Shown: positions 55,857-64,000 of the stretch, one piece after another
How the letters are laid out: each line of letters opens with the position of its first letter
Position numbering within the stretch: position 1 is the stretch's first letter
Source: VYDC01 sp963667515
GTDB lineage: Bacteria; Chloroflexota; Dehalococcoidia; UBA2979
Length of the DNA: 64,000 nucleotides
Assembly: GCA_963667515.2 (NCBI GenBank)
Contig: CAXXXY010000005.1
Span: 124,001 to 188,000 of the forward strand
Direction: 5' to 3'
Notes under the pieces: model-generated
What the model saw: only the letters and a program-made list of their open reading frames with translations
What the model was told of the DNA's origin: nothing
The model's database searches: none
Program-made: the position numbers and the translations under genes

Positions 55857-57194
55857 CTAGCGCAGGCGCAGCTCCGTGCCGTCGCGGATGTGCGAGGGGT
55901 CGGCGATGCCGTTGAGGCGCTGCAGCGCCTCGACGGTGGTGTCGAACTCCTCGGCGATCTCGGAGAGCGTGTCGCCGGGCTGCACGACGTAGCTCGCCGG
56001 AGCGCTCGTGGGCGCCCCCGCGAACGCCTCGGCAGCGGTCCCGCGCGGCACGACGATGCGCTGGCCGACCCGCAGCAGGTTCGGGTCGCCGATGCCGTTG
56101 AGCTGCGCGATCACCGATACCTCGCTGTCCCAGCGGGCCGCGAGGCCGGAGAGCGTGTCGCCGGGCTGCACGACGTAGCTGCGCGGCCGCGGCGGGGTGT
56201 CGCGCAGCAGCTCCCAGACGGAGGGCACCGTGGTGCCGAAACGCCATACCGAGAGCGTCTCGGCGCCGTGCTGAAACGAGCCCTCGATGAAGGCGGCCCA
56301 CGTCTCGGGATCGTCGACGAGGCCGGGGCCGATCGGGTGCAGCGGCCGCCCCAGGGGAGCCAGCCGCCGCGCCGCCACGTCGAGCGCGAAGAGCGCCGTC
56401 ATGCCCTCGGGGCCCGGCTCCTCGCCGAGGCGGCGGTAGCGCGCGAGGTTGCCCGCGGTGCCGAAGTCGCTCCAGTAGACCTGCGGCGCGATCGAGTCGG
56501 CGATGCGGGCGAACGGCTCGATGGGAATGCGCTCCAGCTCCCACGGCCGCGCGTCGAGCGAGGTCTGGATCCAGGCGTCGGGCTGGCGCGCGCGCAGCTC
56601 GGCGGCGTAGCGCTCGGCGCCTGCGTCGCTGCCGCGCCAGAAGCCGGGGTAGGACTCGAGGTCGAGCGAGATCGAGCGCGCGCCCGCCTCCAGCACGGCG
56701 GCGGCCATCTCCGCCTCGCGCTCGGGCTCGGCGCCGTGCAGCACGGCCCACGCGTGGAACGGCACGCCCCCCTCCTCGAAGAAGGCGGCCAGCGCGGCGA
56801 TCTGCTCGGGCCCGGAGACGGCGTCGGGGCTGGTGTCGTAGCGCGACATCCAGCTGCGGCCGTCGTGCGTCTTGAGCGCGATGCCGAGGCCGTGCGCGGC
56901 GAGGTGGCTGCGGATCGCGTGGCGATCGCCGTCGCGGCGGAACTGCCACACCCAGCCGAGGTGCGCCAGCCCCGGCTCCGTGCGCGCGGTGGCCGGGGAG
57001 CGACGCCCGCCCGCAGGCGGCGCCGTGCGCGCGCCGCTCGGCGCCCCGCCCAGCCCGAAGGCGAGCGCCAGCGGCAGGCCGGCGACGGCGCGCAGCACGC
57101 CCCGGCGATCGCGCGGCCGGCCGGCGGCGCGCCGATAGGCGGGCGGCGCCCCGGCGGCGATCGGGCCGGCCTTCGGAGCTTCGCGCGTGGTCAT
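55857..57194 (-). CDS. Exported protein with TIM-barrel-like domain and two LysM repeats
   Basis: 445 residues. Basic twin-Arg-like N-terminus and hydrophobic stretch (RDRRGVLRAVAGLPLALAFG) suggest export. Residues about 80-310 resemble a glycoside-hydrolase-like barrel (LGWVWQFRRDGD, ISLDLESYPGFW, IAPQVYWSDFG). Two LysM modules close it (YVVQPGDTLSGLAARWD and YVVQPGDTLSEIAEEFD). LysM binds peptidoglycan, so a cell-wall role fits; catalytic activity is not established. Confidence 0.82.
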   Translation of the reverse strand: MTTREAPKAGPIAAGAPPAYRRAAGRPRDRRGVLRAVAGLPLALAFGLGGAPSGARTAPPAGGRRSPATARTEPGLAHLGWVWQFRRDGDRHAIRSHLAAHGLGIALKTHDGRSWMSRYDTSPDAVSGPEQIAALAAFFEEGGVPFHAWAVLHGAEPEREAEMAAAVLEAGARSISLDLESYPGFWRGSDAGAERYAAELRARQPDAWIQTSLDARPWELERIPIEPFARIADSIAPQVYWSDFGTAGNLARYRRLGEEPGPEGMTALFALDVAARRLAPLGRPLHPIGPGLVDDPETWAAFIEGSFQHGAETLSVWRFGTTVPSVWELLRDTPPRPRSYVVQPGDTLSGLAARWDSEVSVIAQLNGIGDPNLLRVGQRIVVPRGTAAEAFAGAPTSAPASYVVQPGDTLSEIAEEFDTTVEALQRLNGIADPSHIRDGTELRLR

Positions 57195-57378
57195 ATCGGC
57201 GTGCGACCTCGCCCGGGGGGAGCGCGGACATCGTACCCCAGATGCTCACCCGCGTATCGCGGTGATCCGATCGTCGCGACGACGAGCCGACCACCGGCGC
57301 TCCATCGCCGCTCGACGCCCGCGGCGGAGGCTACGGACGCAGCCGCCACCGCCGCGGGCCGGGCCGGGTGAGAGAGCG

Positions 57379-58332
57379 ATGAGCGACGCGCCGTCCGTCA
57401 GCATCGGCATCCCCGTGCACAACGGGAGCCGCTTCCTCGCCGACGCCATCGAGGCGGCGCTGGCGCAGAGCGTCACCGACCTCGAGGTGGTGATCAGCGA
57501 CAACGGCTCCACCGACGACACGGAGCGCATCGGCCGCGCCTTCGCCGCCCGCGACGCGCGCGTGCGCTACCACCGCAGCGAGAGCAACGCGGGCGCCGCG
57601 CGCAACTTCGAGCGCGTGCTGCAGCTCGCGCGCGGCGAGCACTTCGCGTGGCTCCCCGCCGACGACCTGATGGCGCCGGCGTTCGTGGAGCGGACGCGCG
57701 GGGTGCTGGAGCGCACGCCGGGCGCCGTCGGCGCCTGCACGCTCGGCAGCTTCGTCGACGAGGACGGTCGGCACTTGCACCACTCCGCCGAGTTCGTGCC
57801 CGCGGCCGGCTGGCCGGCCGACCCTCGAGCGCGGGTCGCCACCTTCCTGGACTGGACGTACCGCGACGGGCGCGCCGCGATGGTGACGCTGCTCGGGCTG
57901 TGGCGGACGGAGGCCCTGCGCGCGGTGCGACCGCTGGGCAGCTACTACGGCTCCGACTGGGTGCTGTGCGCCGAGCTGGCCGCGCGCGGATCGATCGAGC
58001 TGGTGGCTGAGCCGCTCGCGACGTACCGCCGCCACGAGGGCTCCGCCTCCTCCAGCGCCGGCGCGCTCGCGGCCGCGCTGCAGCAGCGCCACTTCAACCC
58101 GCAGTCGCCACGCGCGCTCGCCACGTGGTGGAACCGCCGCCAGCGGCACGCGCAGCTCGCGGTCGCGATCGCGCGCTCGCCGCTGCCGGCGCCGACGCGA
58201 GCGCACATCGTCGCGGGGCTCGCACGCCACCAGCTCGGGCTCGCCGCGTGTCGCGCCCGCCGCACGGCGGCGCTGCTGGTCCCGCGACGCCACACTCGGC
58301 CCGCCGTCGAGGAGGCGCGCGAGCTGCGCTAG
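57379..58332 (+). CDS. Family-2 glycosyltransferase
   Basis: 317 residues, soluble. GT-A core: VSIGIPVHNGSRFLADAIEAALAQ, VVISDNGSTDDTERIG and the metal-binding region FAWLPADDLMAP. A Cys/His-poor C-terminal half follows. Sugar and acceptor unknown; perhaps surface polysaccharide. Its TAG stop (58330-58332) is part of the CTAG target of IS copy 3. ATG preferred over an upstream start; a GAGAGAG region precedes it. Confidence 0.88.
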   Translation: MSDAPSVSIGIPVHNGSRFLADAIEAALAQSVTDLEVVISDNGSTDDTERIGRAFAARDARVRYHRSESNAGAARNFERVLQLARGEHFAWLPADDLMAPAFVERTRGVLERTPGAVGACTLGSFVDEDGRHLHHSAEFVPAAGWPADPRARVATFLDWTYRDGRAAMVTLLGLWRTEALRAVRPLGSYYGSDWVLCAELAARGSIELVAEPLATYRRHEGSASSSAGALAAALQQRHFNPQSPRALATWWNRRQRHAQLAVAIARSPLPAPTRAHIVAGLARHQLGLAACRARRTAALLVPRRHTRPAVEEARELR

Positions 58333-58333
58333 C

Positions 58334-59383
58334 TGTACTACCCAGGAAGGTTGTTCACAGGCGGGAGGCGGGGACGGCCCCGCCGACGCCGCCGTGCGGT
58401 CGGCGGTGATTGTAGCGGTAGAGCCAGCGTGGGAGCTGGCGCAGCCGCTCGGCGTTGGAGCGGTAGGGGCGGGCGTAGGCCCACTCGTTCTGCAGGATCT
58501 GGATGAAACGCTCGGCTTTGCCGTTCGTCTGCGGGCGGTAGGGCCGCGTGTGCGACAGCCGCACGTCTGCGGCAGCGGCGGCGCCGTGGAAGCTGCGGGC
58601 GACGGTGTAGGCCTTCGCCTTGTCGGTCAGGACCCGGCGCACGCGCACGCCACGCCGGCGGAAGGCCGCGAGCGCCTGCTCGAGGAAGGCGGCGCAGCTC
58701 GCGCCACGCTCGTCGGGCAGGACGGAGACGTAGGCGTAACGGCTGTGGTCGTCGACGGCGACGTGTAGGTACTCCAGCCCCAGCGAACGCCGCGAATGCG
58801 GCCCGGAGCGCGTCTCGGCGAAGCCAGGCGCCATTCGCTTGCCGCCGCCCTCGGGGACGCGCCCGAGCTTCTTCACGTCGAGATGCAGCAGGTCGCCGGG
58901 GGCGTCGTGCTCGTAGCGGACCGGCTCCCGGGTGACGCGGTGCAGGCGGTCGAGCCGGTTGAGGCCGCGGCGCCGCAGCACGGCGTAGACCGTGGAGCGG
59001 GCGACCCCGAGCGCCCACTGGATGCGATGCGGCCCGAATCCCTGCGTGCGTCGCACGGCGCAGATGCGTCGCTCCAGCTCGGGCGGCGTGCGCCGGGGAT
59101 GCGCGCGCGGGGCGGAGCTGCGGTCCTCGAGCCCCGCCGCTCCCTCCGCCCGGAAGCGCCCCAGCCACTTGGCAACGGTGTGGCGGGAGACGCGGAAGTG
59201 GCGAGCGACCTCAGCCTGGGGCCAGCCGGCGTCCACTTCCCGCACGAGCTCGAGTCGGGTCAGCGGCGTCAGCCGCGCGTTACGATGGGCCATGAGGGTG
59301 TCCTCTCCTCGCTACTGCCGTGCTGTCACACACAGCAGCGGGCGAGGCCCCTCATCCTGTCAACAACCTACGTGGGAACTACA
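58334..59383 (-). mobile_element. IS481-family insertion sequence, copy 3
   Basis: 1050 bp, inverted relative to copies 1 and 2. Flanked by an exact six-base duplication GCTAGC (58328-58333 and 59384-59389). The left duplication contains the stop codon of the glycosyltransferase. Confidence 0.93.
58355..59293 (-). CDS. IS481-family transposase (copy 3)
   Basis: 312 residues, full-length. It differs from the other copies next to the second catalytic Asp: VLTDKAKAY instead of VLTDNAKAY, a change that might reduce activity. Other residues match copies 1 and 2. Confidence 0.93.
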   Translation of the reverse strand: MAHRNARLTPLTRLELVREVDAGWPQAEVARHFRVSRHTVAKWLGRFRAEGAAGLEDRSSAPRAHPRRTPPELERRICAVRRTQGFGPHRIQWALGVARSTVYAVLRRRGLNRLDRLHRVTREPVRYEHDAPGDLLHLDVKKLGRVPEGGGKRMAPGFAETRSGPHSRRSLGLEYLHVAVDDHSRYAYVSVLPDERGASCAAFLEQALAAFRRRGVRVRRVLTDKAKAYTVARSFHGAAAAADVRLSHTRPYRPQTNGKAERFIQILQNEWAYARPYRSNAERLRQLPRWLYRYNHRRPHGGVGGAVPASRL

Positions 59384-59389
59384 GCTAGC

Positions 59390-60198
59390 CGCGCCGCCGC
59401 AGCGCTCTGCTCCGCACGCGCGTCACCGTGGATCGAGGGAGCGCGGCGCGTGGAGGACGGAGCGTGGGCGCGCTCCGCGGGGGCGCAGCGCGGCGGCTGA
59501 GGAGAGGGCGAGCGGTGCGATGGGGGTTGGCTGGGGACCGAGGATTCGAACCTCGACCTACTGACCCAGAGTCGTCAGAGACGCATGATAGCGGGTGTTC
59601 GCGAGTGCCGCTGTATACCCCTCTCGAACCCAGATCGAGGCGCGTGCCTCTCATCGGTGGCAGCGCGTGGCGGCGCGTCTCACGACGTGTGGGGCCACAT
59701 TGGGGCCAACTGCGAAGGCGGATGACACAGGACCGCGGCCCCTGCGCGCCGCAGGCCAATCACCACCCTGCCAAGGCCTCGGCCGTCGGTCCGCGTCCGT
59801 CTCAGGATCGAGTGGCGCGCTACCCCGCGTCCCAGCATGTGGCCGCAGCGCACCCGTCAGCCCCGCTGCTCCGCCACCGTCTGTATGGTCGCTCGGGACC
59901 TAGCGGAAGCAAGTCGAAACGATGCTACGTGCTCACCAGATTCCCCGCAGCGGGCCAGCGCCCAGAACCACGCGCGTCACCTAGGCGCCTCCTTCGTGTG
60001 ATCGCGGAGGCGGGGGCTGACATGCGCGCGCATCTCCCTTCGTCGCGCGAGCGGAGCGCCTCGAAACCGAGGACCGTGAGCGGCGAGTGCTCGCCTCGTA
60101 TGGAGATGCCGCGAAGCTGACGCGGTCCTACCGCTGAGCTGGTGCAAAGGTGGGGGCGTCCGTCAGCGCAATTCCCGCTCGACGAGGTGAAACGCTGA
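59390..60198. other. Gene-poor stretch beyond IS copy 3
   Basis: No convincing coding region. It contains the tRNA-derived repeat at 59525-59571 and, at 59689-59710, TGGGGCCACATTGGGGCCAA, echoed at 61553-61574 (TGGGGCCAAGTTGGGGCC). Base composition is less GC-rich than the core genome. Confidence 0.5.
59525..59571. repeat. tRNA 3'-end fragment / putative att repeat, copy 1
   Basis: 46 of 47 bases match 61629-61675. On the minus strand it is the 3' part of a tRNA: variable loop, T-arm CGAGG-TTCGAAT-CCTCG, acceptor GTCCCCA, discriminator G, CCA. The 5' half of a tRNA is not present. Confidence 0.75.
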
Positions 60199-60453
60199 CT
60201 AGCCCTCCCGGGAGCGCTTCATCCCGGCCTCGATCGCCCTCCGCATCGCGGGGACCATGAACCAGTTGTAGAGCTTCAGGCTGTGCACGTCGGCGTCAGT
60301 CTCAAGCCTGAGCTCCTTCCCGATGAACCTAGTGCCGACCGCACGGATCTGGTCGTATGCGAGGACCTTCGGCTCACCCAGGCCGCTGATGATCACGCCG
60401 TCATCGTGGGCCGAGACCGCGCCGAACGGGAATCTCACAGCCCTTGTCGCCAT
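60199..60453 (-). CDS. Small PH-domain-like protein
   Basis: 84 residues (MATRAVRFPFGAVSAHDDGVI ...). The strand-rich body ending in one helix (NWFMVPAMRRAIEAGMKRS) resembles a short bacterial PH/DUF304-type domain, a weak resemblance only. No membrane helix. Lies between the two att-like repeats, so probably mobile cargo. Confidence 0.55.
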   Translation of the reverse strand: MATRAVRFPFGAVSAHDDGVIISGLGEPKVLAYDQIRAVGTRFIGKELRLETDADVHSLKLYNWFMVPAMRRAIEAGMKRSREG

Positions 60454-60591
60454 CGCCCCCCCCCAACAAACGTGCCTTAGCGGCGCACGATACTCGATTG
60501 CTGGTCCCGGCCGCGATCCGAGCTCTGTGGCGCAAGGGCGAGCAGCGCATCCCCTCGCGGTCGGGCGAAAGCTGCCTTGCGGGCTCCGTTC

Positions 60592-61038
60592 TTAGGTGTC
60601 GCAGCCGGCAGCGCGCAAAGCATCCTCCACCTCGGTCGTGATCGACTCCGGATCGAACTCGCCGAACACTCGCTCGAGCTCAGCCTGGTACTCGGTCGTC
60701 GCGGCGCTCAGAGTCGCAGCGTCTGCGTCGGTCGCCGCCTCGATGAAGTCGCGCTGCGCACTCGAAATGCCTCGGTAGAGCCGCAGGATGTCGCGCTGGT
60801 GCTCACGCGCACTCTCGGGCGGGCTGATTGCGTCAAGACGGGTGACCGCCTCGTCGACCGAGCCGGCCACCTGCTCGATTGCGTCGAGGTCGGAGAGGCT
60901 GGTGGGAACGGCCAGGCTCCCCAGCACGTCGCGCGTGTCACAGACGGTATCCGCCCATTCGTCCAGCGTCAGGGCCTCCTCGCCGCTGGAGCAGCCAACA
61001 ACCAGCATTGCCACCAGTGGCAGCAGTATCCATCGCAT
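60592..61038 (-). CDS. Small lipoprotein of unknown function
   Basis: 148 residues. Lipobox in MRWILLPLVAMLVVGCSSGEE; the mature part is helical and acidic, with two Cys (VCDTRD and AAGCDT) that may form a disulfide. Start placed at MRWILL because the signal begins there. Composition differs from the core genes. Located in the segment between att-like repeats. Confidence 0.7.
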   Translation of the reverse strand: MRWILLPLVAMLVVGCSSGEEALTLDEWADTVCDTRDVLGSLAVPTSLSDLDAIEQVAGSVDEAVTRLDAISPPESAREHQRDILRLYRGISSAQRDFIEAATDADAATLSAATTEYQAELERVFGEFDPESITTEVEDALRAAGCDT

Positions 61039-61181
61039 CACGCTCGCACCTCGTAGGCCTCCGGGCCGTTGTGCCCGCGACGCGCTGCACGGGCGCTCGC
61101 CGCCGGTTGAGCCACTCCCGATTGCCCGCTCAGCGTTGCCCGCGACCACTGAGCTTCTCGGTGGCCGCTTCAAGAGAGGAC

Positions 61182-61280
61182 GTGTTGATCGCGGCCGCCT
61201 GGGTTGTCGCCGCCTACGTATTCTGGCGCCGGCGGTCCTCGCTGCCGACCCTGCCGCTCACAGAGAGCGCGGAGGTCTGA
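61182..61280 (+). CDS. Possible 32-residue membrane peptide
   Basis: GTG start with GAGAGGA just upstream, one hydrophobic helix (LIAAAWVVAAYVFW) followed by RRR and a short polar tail. Divergent from the lipoprotein. Could be chance. The rest of 61039-61901 has no other gene apart from the att-like repeat. Confidence 0.3.
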   Translation: MLIAAAWVVAAYVFWRRRSSLPTLPLTESAEV

Positions 61281-61628
61281 ACGGAAGACCGGGCCCTCTC
61301 GTCGCCGGGCCACACCACGCTGGCCGGGGCTTCCCTGTGGTGCGGAGACCCCGGATACGAAGCGGACGACGGATCCGCATCTTCCCTGCGCAGGCCCAAG
61401 TCGGGCTACAGAGACTCAGTCTCGTCTCGCGGGTCTCAGCGACCCCGAGCGGGGTCGAACCGCCGATCACGGGTCTCGCGCCCCCCAACCACGCTATCGC
61501 GCGGGCCTGAGGCTCGGAGGCTGAGACCATGACCTCAACGCCCGTGGAGGTTTGGGGCCAAGTTGGGGCCGTCTGATAGGGCTCGTTAGCGTCGCGCGCC
61601 TCTACTTCGGCCGAGCATAGGTTAGAGA

Positions 61629-61675
61629 GGTTGGCTGGGGACCGAGGATTCGAACCTCGACCTACTGATCCAGAG
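61629..61675. repeat. tRNA 3'-end fragment / putative att repeat, copy 2
   Basis: Direct repeat of 59525-59571. More tRNA-like sequence continues to its right (61676-61710) than in copy 1, but no complete cloverleaf forms. It lies 226 bases before the integrase start, the usual place for an attachment site. Confidence 0.75.
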
Positions 61676-61901
61676 CGTTATGCCATCCCGTCGAGCTATC
61701 AAGGGTGATGGGCCATTTCGGCTCTGTCTGCTCGAGCCAGATCGCCCCGCCTGACTCGGGCTATCGGAGCCCTCGGTGCCGCCCTCCCTCGCGCTATCAA
61801 TGTCCCGCCGGCGACCACTCAGTGGACCGTAATGGCCCTGCTTTCTTCCCTCCCGCCGCACTGGAATAGTTGCTGGTGCAGGCGGAGAGGAGCGCCAGAC
61901 C

Positions 61902-63056
61902 GTGCCAGCAGCTACAGCAGGGAACAAGCGAGCACGCGGGACGGGGTCCATCCGTCAACGACGCCGTGGGCTCTGGCAGATCCGCTGGGAGACAGGCACC
62001 GGCAAGAGCCGCCTCTACCACTCCGAAACGGTTCGCGGCACCAAGACGCAGGCAGAAGCGATCCTCCGCGAGCACCTGGTCAAGAACGAGCGAGCGCGCT
62101 CCTCGGGCGTGCTGTCGACGGACCCCCGCCTGACCGTCGGCCAGTGGTTGCGCCACTGGCTCGACCACGTCGCGAGGCTCAACCTGCGGCCCGGGACCTT
62201 CGAGGGGTACCAGGCCATCGTCGAGCGCGAGCTCATCCCGGCACTGGGGACGGTCCGCCTCAACAGGCTTGGCATCGCCGAGGTACAGGAGCTGGTGAAC
62301 TCCCTGCGCCATCGCCCGCACTGGGCGCGGTACCAGCGGAGCGTGCTGCGCTCCGCCCTGTCGGAGGCTGAGCGGCAGGGGCTCGTCAGCCGCAACGTCG
62401 CGCGCCTGGTCCGAGTGCCGTCGCCCCCGCGCAAGGAAGTGAGTCCCCTGAGCCCGGAACAGGCTCGGGCGTTCCTGCAGGCCGTCGAGGGTGACCGGCT
62501 GGCGGCGCTCTACAAGCTGGGCATGGCTCTGGGCCTGCGTCAGGGCGAGCTGCTTGGCCTCCAGTGGGACGCCGTTGACCTCGATGGCGGCGCGCTCGTC
62601 GTGAAGCGCAGCCTCCGCCGCCACGGCGGGGCGTACCACCTCGACGAGCCCAAGACGGAGCGCTCCCGCCGTGCGCTCCCGCTGCCGTCGCCCCTGGTGG
62701 ACGCTCTGCGGGCGCACCGCGACCGGCAGGCGTTCGAGCGCATCATCGCGACCCCGTGGCTGGGCGACGACTGGAACCTCGTCTTCGCCCGGCCCGACGG
62801 CTACCCGCTCTCCGGGCCCGTCGTAACGAAGCAGTTCCAGCGGCACCTCGAGAGGGCGGGCCTACCCCGCGTGCGGTTCCACGACCTGCGCCACGGGGCT
62901 GCGACCTACCTGCTCCACGCCGGCGTGCCGATGCGCTCCGTCATGGACCTGCTCGGCCACACGCAGATGAGCACAACAAGCGACCTCTACTCCCACGTGC
63001 TGCCCGACATGCAGCGCGAGGCGAGCGAGAAGGTCGCGGCGGTGCTCTTTGGCTAG
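61902..63056 (+). CDS. Tyrosine-type site-specific integrase
   Basis: 384 residues, phage/ICE integrase. N-terminal arm-binding part (GTGSIRQRRRGLWQIRWETG), SAM-like core-binding domain (LTVGQWLRHWLDHV), and the catalytic domain with Arg in GLRQGELLGLQW, HDLRHGAATYLL (His-x-x-Arg), LGHTQ and the nucleophile Tyr in SDLYSHVLPDMQ. Intact. GTG start. Likely acts on the tRNA 3'-end repeat next to it. The rest of its element runs rightward. Confidence 0.95.
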   Translation: MPAATAGNKRARGTGSIRQRRRGLWQIRWETGTGKSRLYHSETVRGTKTQAEAILREHLVKNERARSSGVLSTDPRLTVGQWLRHWLDHVARLNLRPGTFEGYQAIVERELIPALGTVRLNRLGIAEVQELVNSLRHRPHWARYQRSVLRSALSEAERQGLVSRNVARLVRVPSPPRKEVSPLSPEQARAFLQAVEGDRLAALYKLGMALGLRQGELLGLQWDAVDLDGGALVVKRSLRRHGGAYHLDEPKTERSRRALPLPSPLVDALRAHRDRQAFERIIATPWLGDDWNLVFARPDGYPLSGPVVTKQFQRHLERAGLPRVRFHDLRHGAATYLLHAGVPMRSVMDLLGHTQMSTTSDLYSHVLPDMQREASEKVAAVLFG

Positions 63057-63101
63057 ACTGCGACGCTTTTGGCGGGCCTGGCCAGCGGTTCTCGGTCTCG
63101 G

Positions 63102-63130
63102 TAGTCATCGCGCGGCGATATCGCTATACT
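63102..63130 (+). promoter_or_regulatory. Candidate promoter downstream of the integrase
   Basis: TAGTCA (63102-63107), 17-base spacer, TATACT (63125-63130). It precedes the 63184 gene by about 50 bases and is the closest to a sigma-70 consensus seen in the window. Confidence 0.55.
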
Positions 63131-63183
63131 ACTTATGCAGAACAGATGAGCGCAGACCCCGACGTGGGATCTGAGCACGAGCG

Positions 63184-63519
63184 ATGCAAAGAAGGCGGAA
63201 CCTCACCCGAGACGAGGTTCAGGAAGCGCTGCTGGAGACCAAGCGGTCCTTGAACTACCCGTACATCGCCACGGTGACTGGCCACTACCACAACCCCCGA
63301 CGGACTAGGTTCCTTGACAATGTCGAGGGGTTGGCCCACTTGACGAACGATACGATGATCAAAATCGTCGCCAATGGCCCTAAGTCGGAGCAGACAGCAG
63401 CCTACGTCGCCGGCCTCAAGACGGCTCTGGAAGAATTCGAGGCTACTCACCTTGGTGGTGGCCTGACAGCGGGCGGCCGCGAGAGAATGGTCCTCGGGGA
63501 GTGGTCGGACAAGCCGTAG
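63184..63519 (+). CDS. Hypothetical protein next to the integrase
   Basis: 111 residues (MQRRRNLTRDEVQEALLETK ...), soluble, mixed composition with Tyr, Asn and Thr uncommon in the core genes, a sign of transfer. No family recognised. A plausible short regulator or cargo protein of the integrated element. Confidence 0.55.
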   Translation: MQRRRNLTRDEVQEALLETKRSLNYPYIATVTGHYHNPRRTRFLDNVEGLAHLTNDTMIKIVANGPKSEQTAAYVAGLKTALEEFEATHLGGGLTAGGRERMVLGEWSDKP

Positions 63520-63595
63520 GCCACGCGCGAGCTCTCCCGCCAGCGAGTAGGCGGAGCTGCGGTCGTCAGTCCCCTATGCACGGCCAGGAGGGGCG

Positions 63596-63847
63596 ATGCC
63601 CAGGAGAGTCAACGCCGCCAAGAGGCTAGAGAACCTGGACAAGCTAGAGGCGACCGGAGCCGTGGACGTCCTCGTGTCCGTCGTTCCCGATTGTGTCCTG
63701 GACCTTCCCCTCTTCAATCCCGACGCCCCCACGAAGAGCTCCCTCCTCTCGATCCGGGACTTCCGGAACCACCTCGAAGCCCATCCCGACTGCCAGAGGC
63801 GCGTGCTTCGATCGAGGCTGCCCTCCGGCCAAGGCCATCGGCTCTAG
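63596..63847 (+). CDS. Hypothetical protein near the right edge
   Basis: 83 residues (MPRRVNAAKRLENLDKLEAT ...), preceded by AGGAGGGG five bases before the ATG. No family recognised. Same strand as the integrase and the 63184 gene. From 63848 to the window end nothing further is seen. Confidence 0.5.
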   Translation: MPRRVNAAKRLENLDKLEATGAVDVLVSVVPDCVLDLPLFNPDAPTKSSLLSIRDFRNHLEAHPDCQRRVLRSRLPSGQGHRL

Positions 63848-64000
63848 TTCCCGGGGAGATATCCCAGTGGTGGGCAGCTGCTGCACAGCCCTCGCGGAAC
63901 CGTGTGAGGCAGGGCCAGAGGGAGCGAACTTTCCCGTAAATTTCAAGAACCGACCGCGCTGGCCGGCGCTTGTTCTCCCGAATCGGGATGCTCCCGTGGT

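Noticed and set aside
61629..61710. Complete tRNA at the second att-like repeat
   Set aside because: The 3' half is perfect but no 5' acceptor strand (TGGGGAC) or proper D-arm was found.

Overview
This window is very GC-rich bacterial chromosome with tightly packed genes. Many genes overlap by 4 bases (ATGA or GTGA), GTG starts are common, and several -10 boxes of the TACGAT/TATACT type lie only 6-7 bases before a start codon, which suggests leaderless mRNAs. The gene content is mostly housekeeping: RNase J, FtsK, PolA, UvrB, the fab cluster, TatA/TatC, DUF1501/DUF1800 and an F420-type LLM oxidoreductase. This fits a high-GC Chloroflexota lineage (Thermomicrobia/Dehalococcoidia-like) or a deep-branching Actinomycetota. 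No 16S gene is present and the affiliation is inference.

Layout. 0-5 kb: the start of a murE-type ligase, a PNPOx-fold protein, RNase P RNA and the molybdate importer modABC. 4.5-9.3 kb: a DUF177-rpmF-fabD-fabG-nusB-acpP run followed by tatA-tatC. 9.5-15 kb: family-4 UDG, RNase J and FtsK. 15-34 kb, mostly on the minus strand: uvrB, diguanylate cyclase-ruvA-ruvC-yebC, panC-panB, a P1 peptidase, a hydrolase-like protein lacking its nucleophile serine, two ion-transporter-type membrane proteins, fpg and polA, then a plus-strand nuclease pair, a lipoprotein and threonine aldolase. 34-36 kb: a ccdA-like gene with swapped halves and four frameshifts, next to the first of three IS481-family copies. 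36-39 kb: an aldo/keto reductase, an LLM oxidoreductase and a 58-aa protein. 39-45 kb: an accessory patch with a decayed quinone oxidoreductase and an M23 peptidase/histidine kinase/response regulator module. That module is bracketed by a tRNA-Glu gene and a copy of its 3' end. 45-50.8 kb: two tRNA-Glu genes, a broken DUF1800/DUF1501 pair separated by a 13-bp tandem repeat, and an ACT-domain malic enzyme. 51-58 kb: IS copy 2, a sulfite-oxidase-like molybdoenzyme, lspA-rluD, gltX, a LysM protein, a glycosyltransferase and IS copy 3. 59.4-64 kb: tRNA-derived att repeats, small lipoprotein and PH-like genes, a tyrosine integrase and two unknown small genes.

Connections. The modABC molybdate importer supports the molybdoenzyme at 52 kb. 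TatA/TatC could export the DUF1501 and LysM proteins, which have twin-arginine-like N-termini. FabD, FabG and AcpP form one fatty-acid synthesis unit. UvrB, RuvA/C, PolA, Fpg and UDG cover DNA repair. Four points stand out: a dispersed hairpin-forming repeat that supplies stop codons and C-terminal tails to neighbouring genes; IS copies that land on CTAG, often exactly at a TAG stop codon; the permuted ccdA; and the two tRNA-associated islands. Several single-base frameshifts could be real decay or assembly errors.
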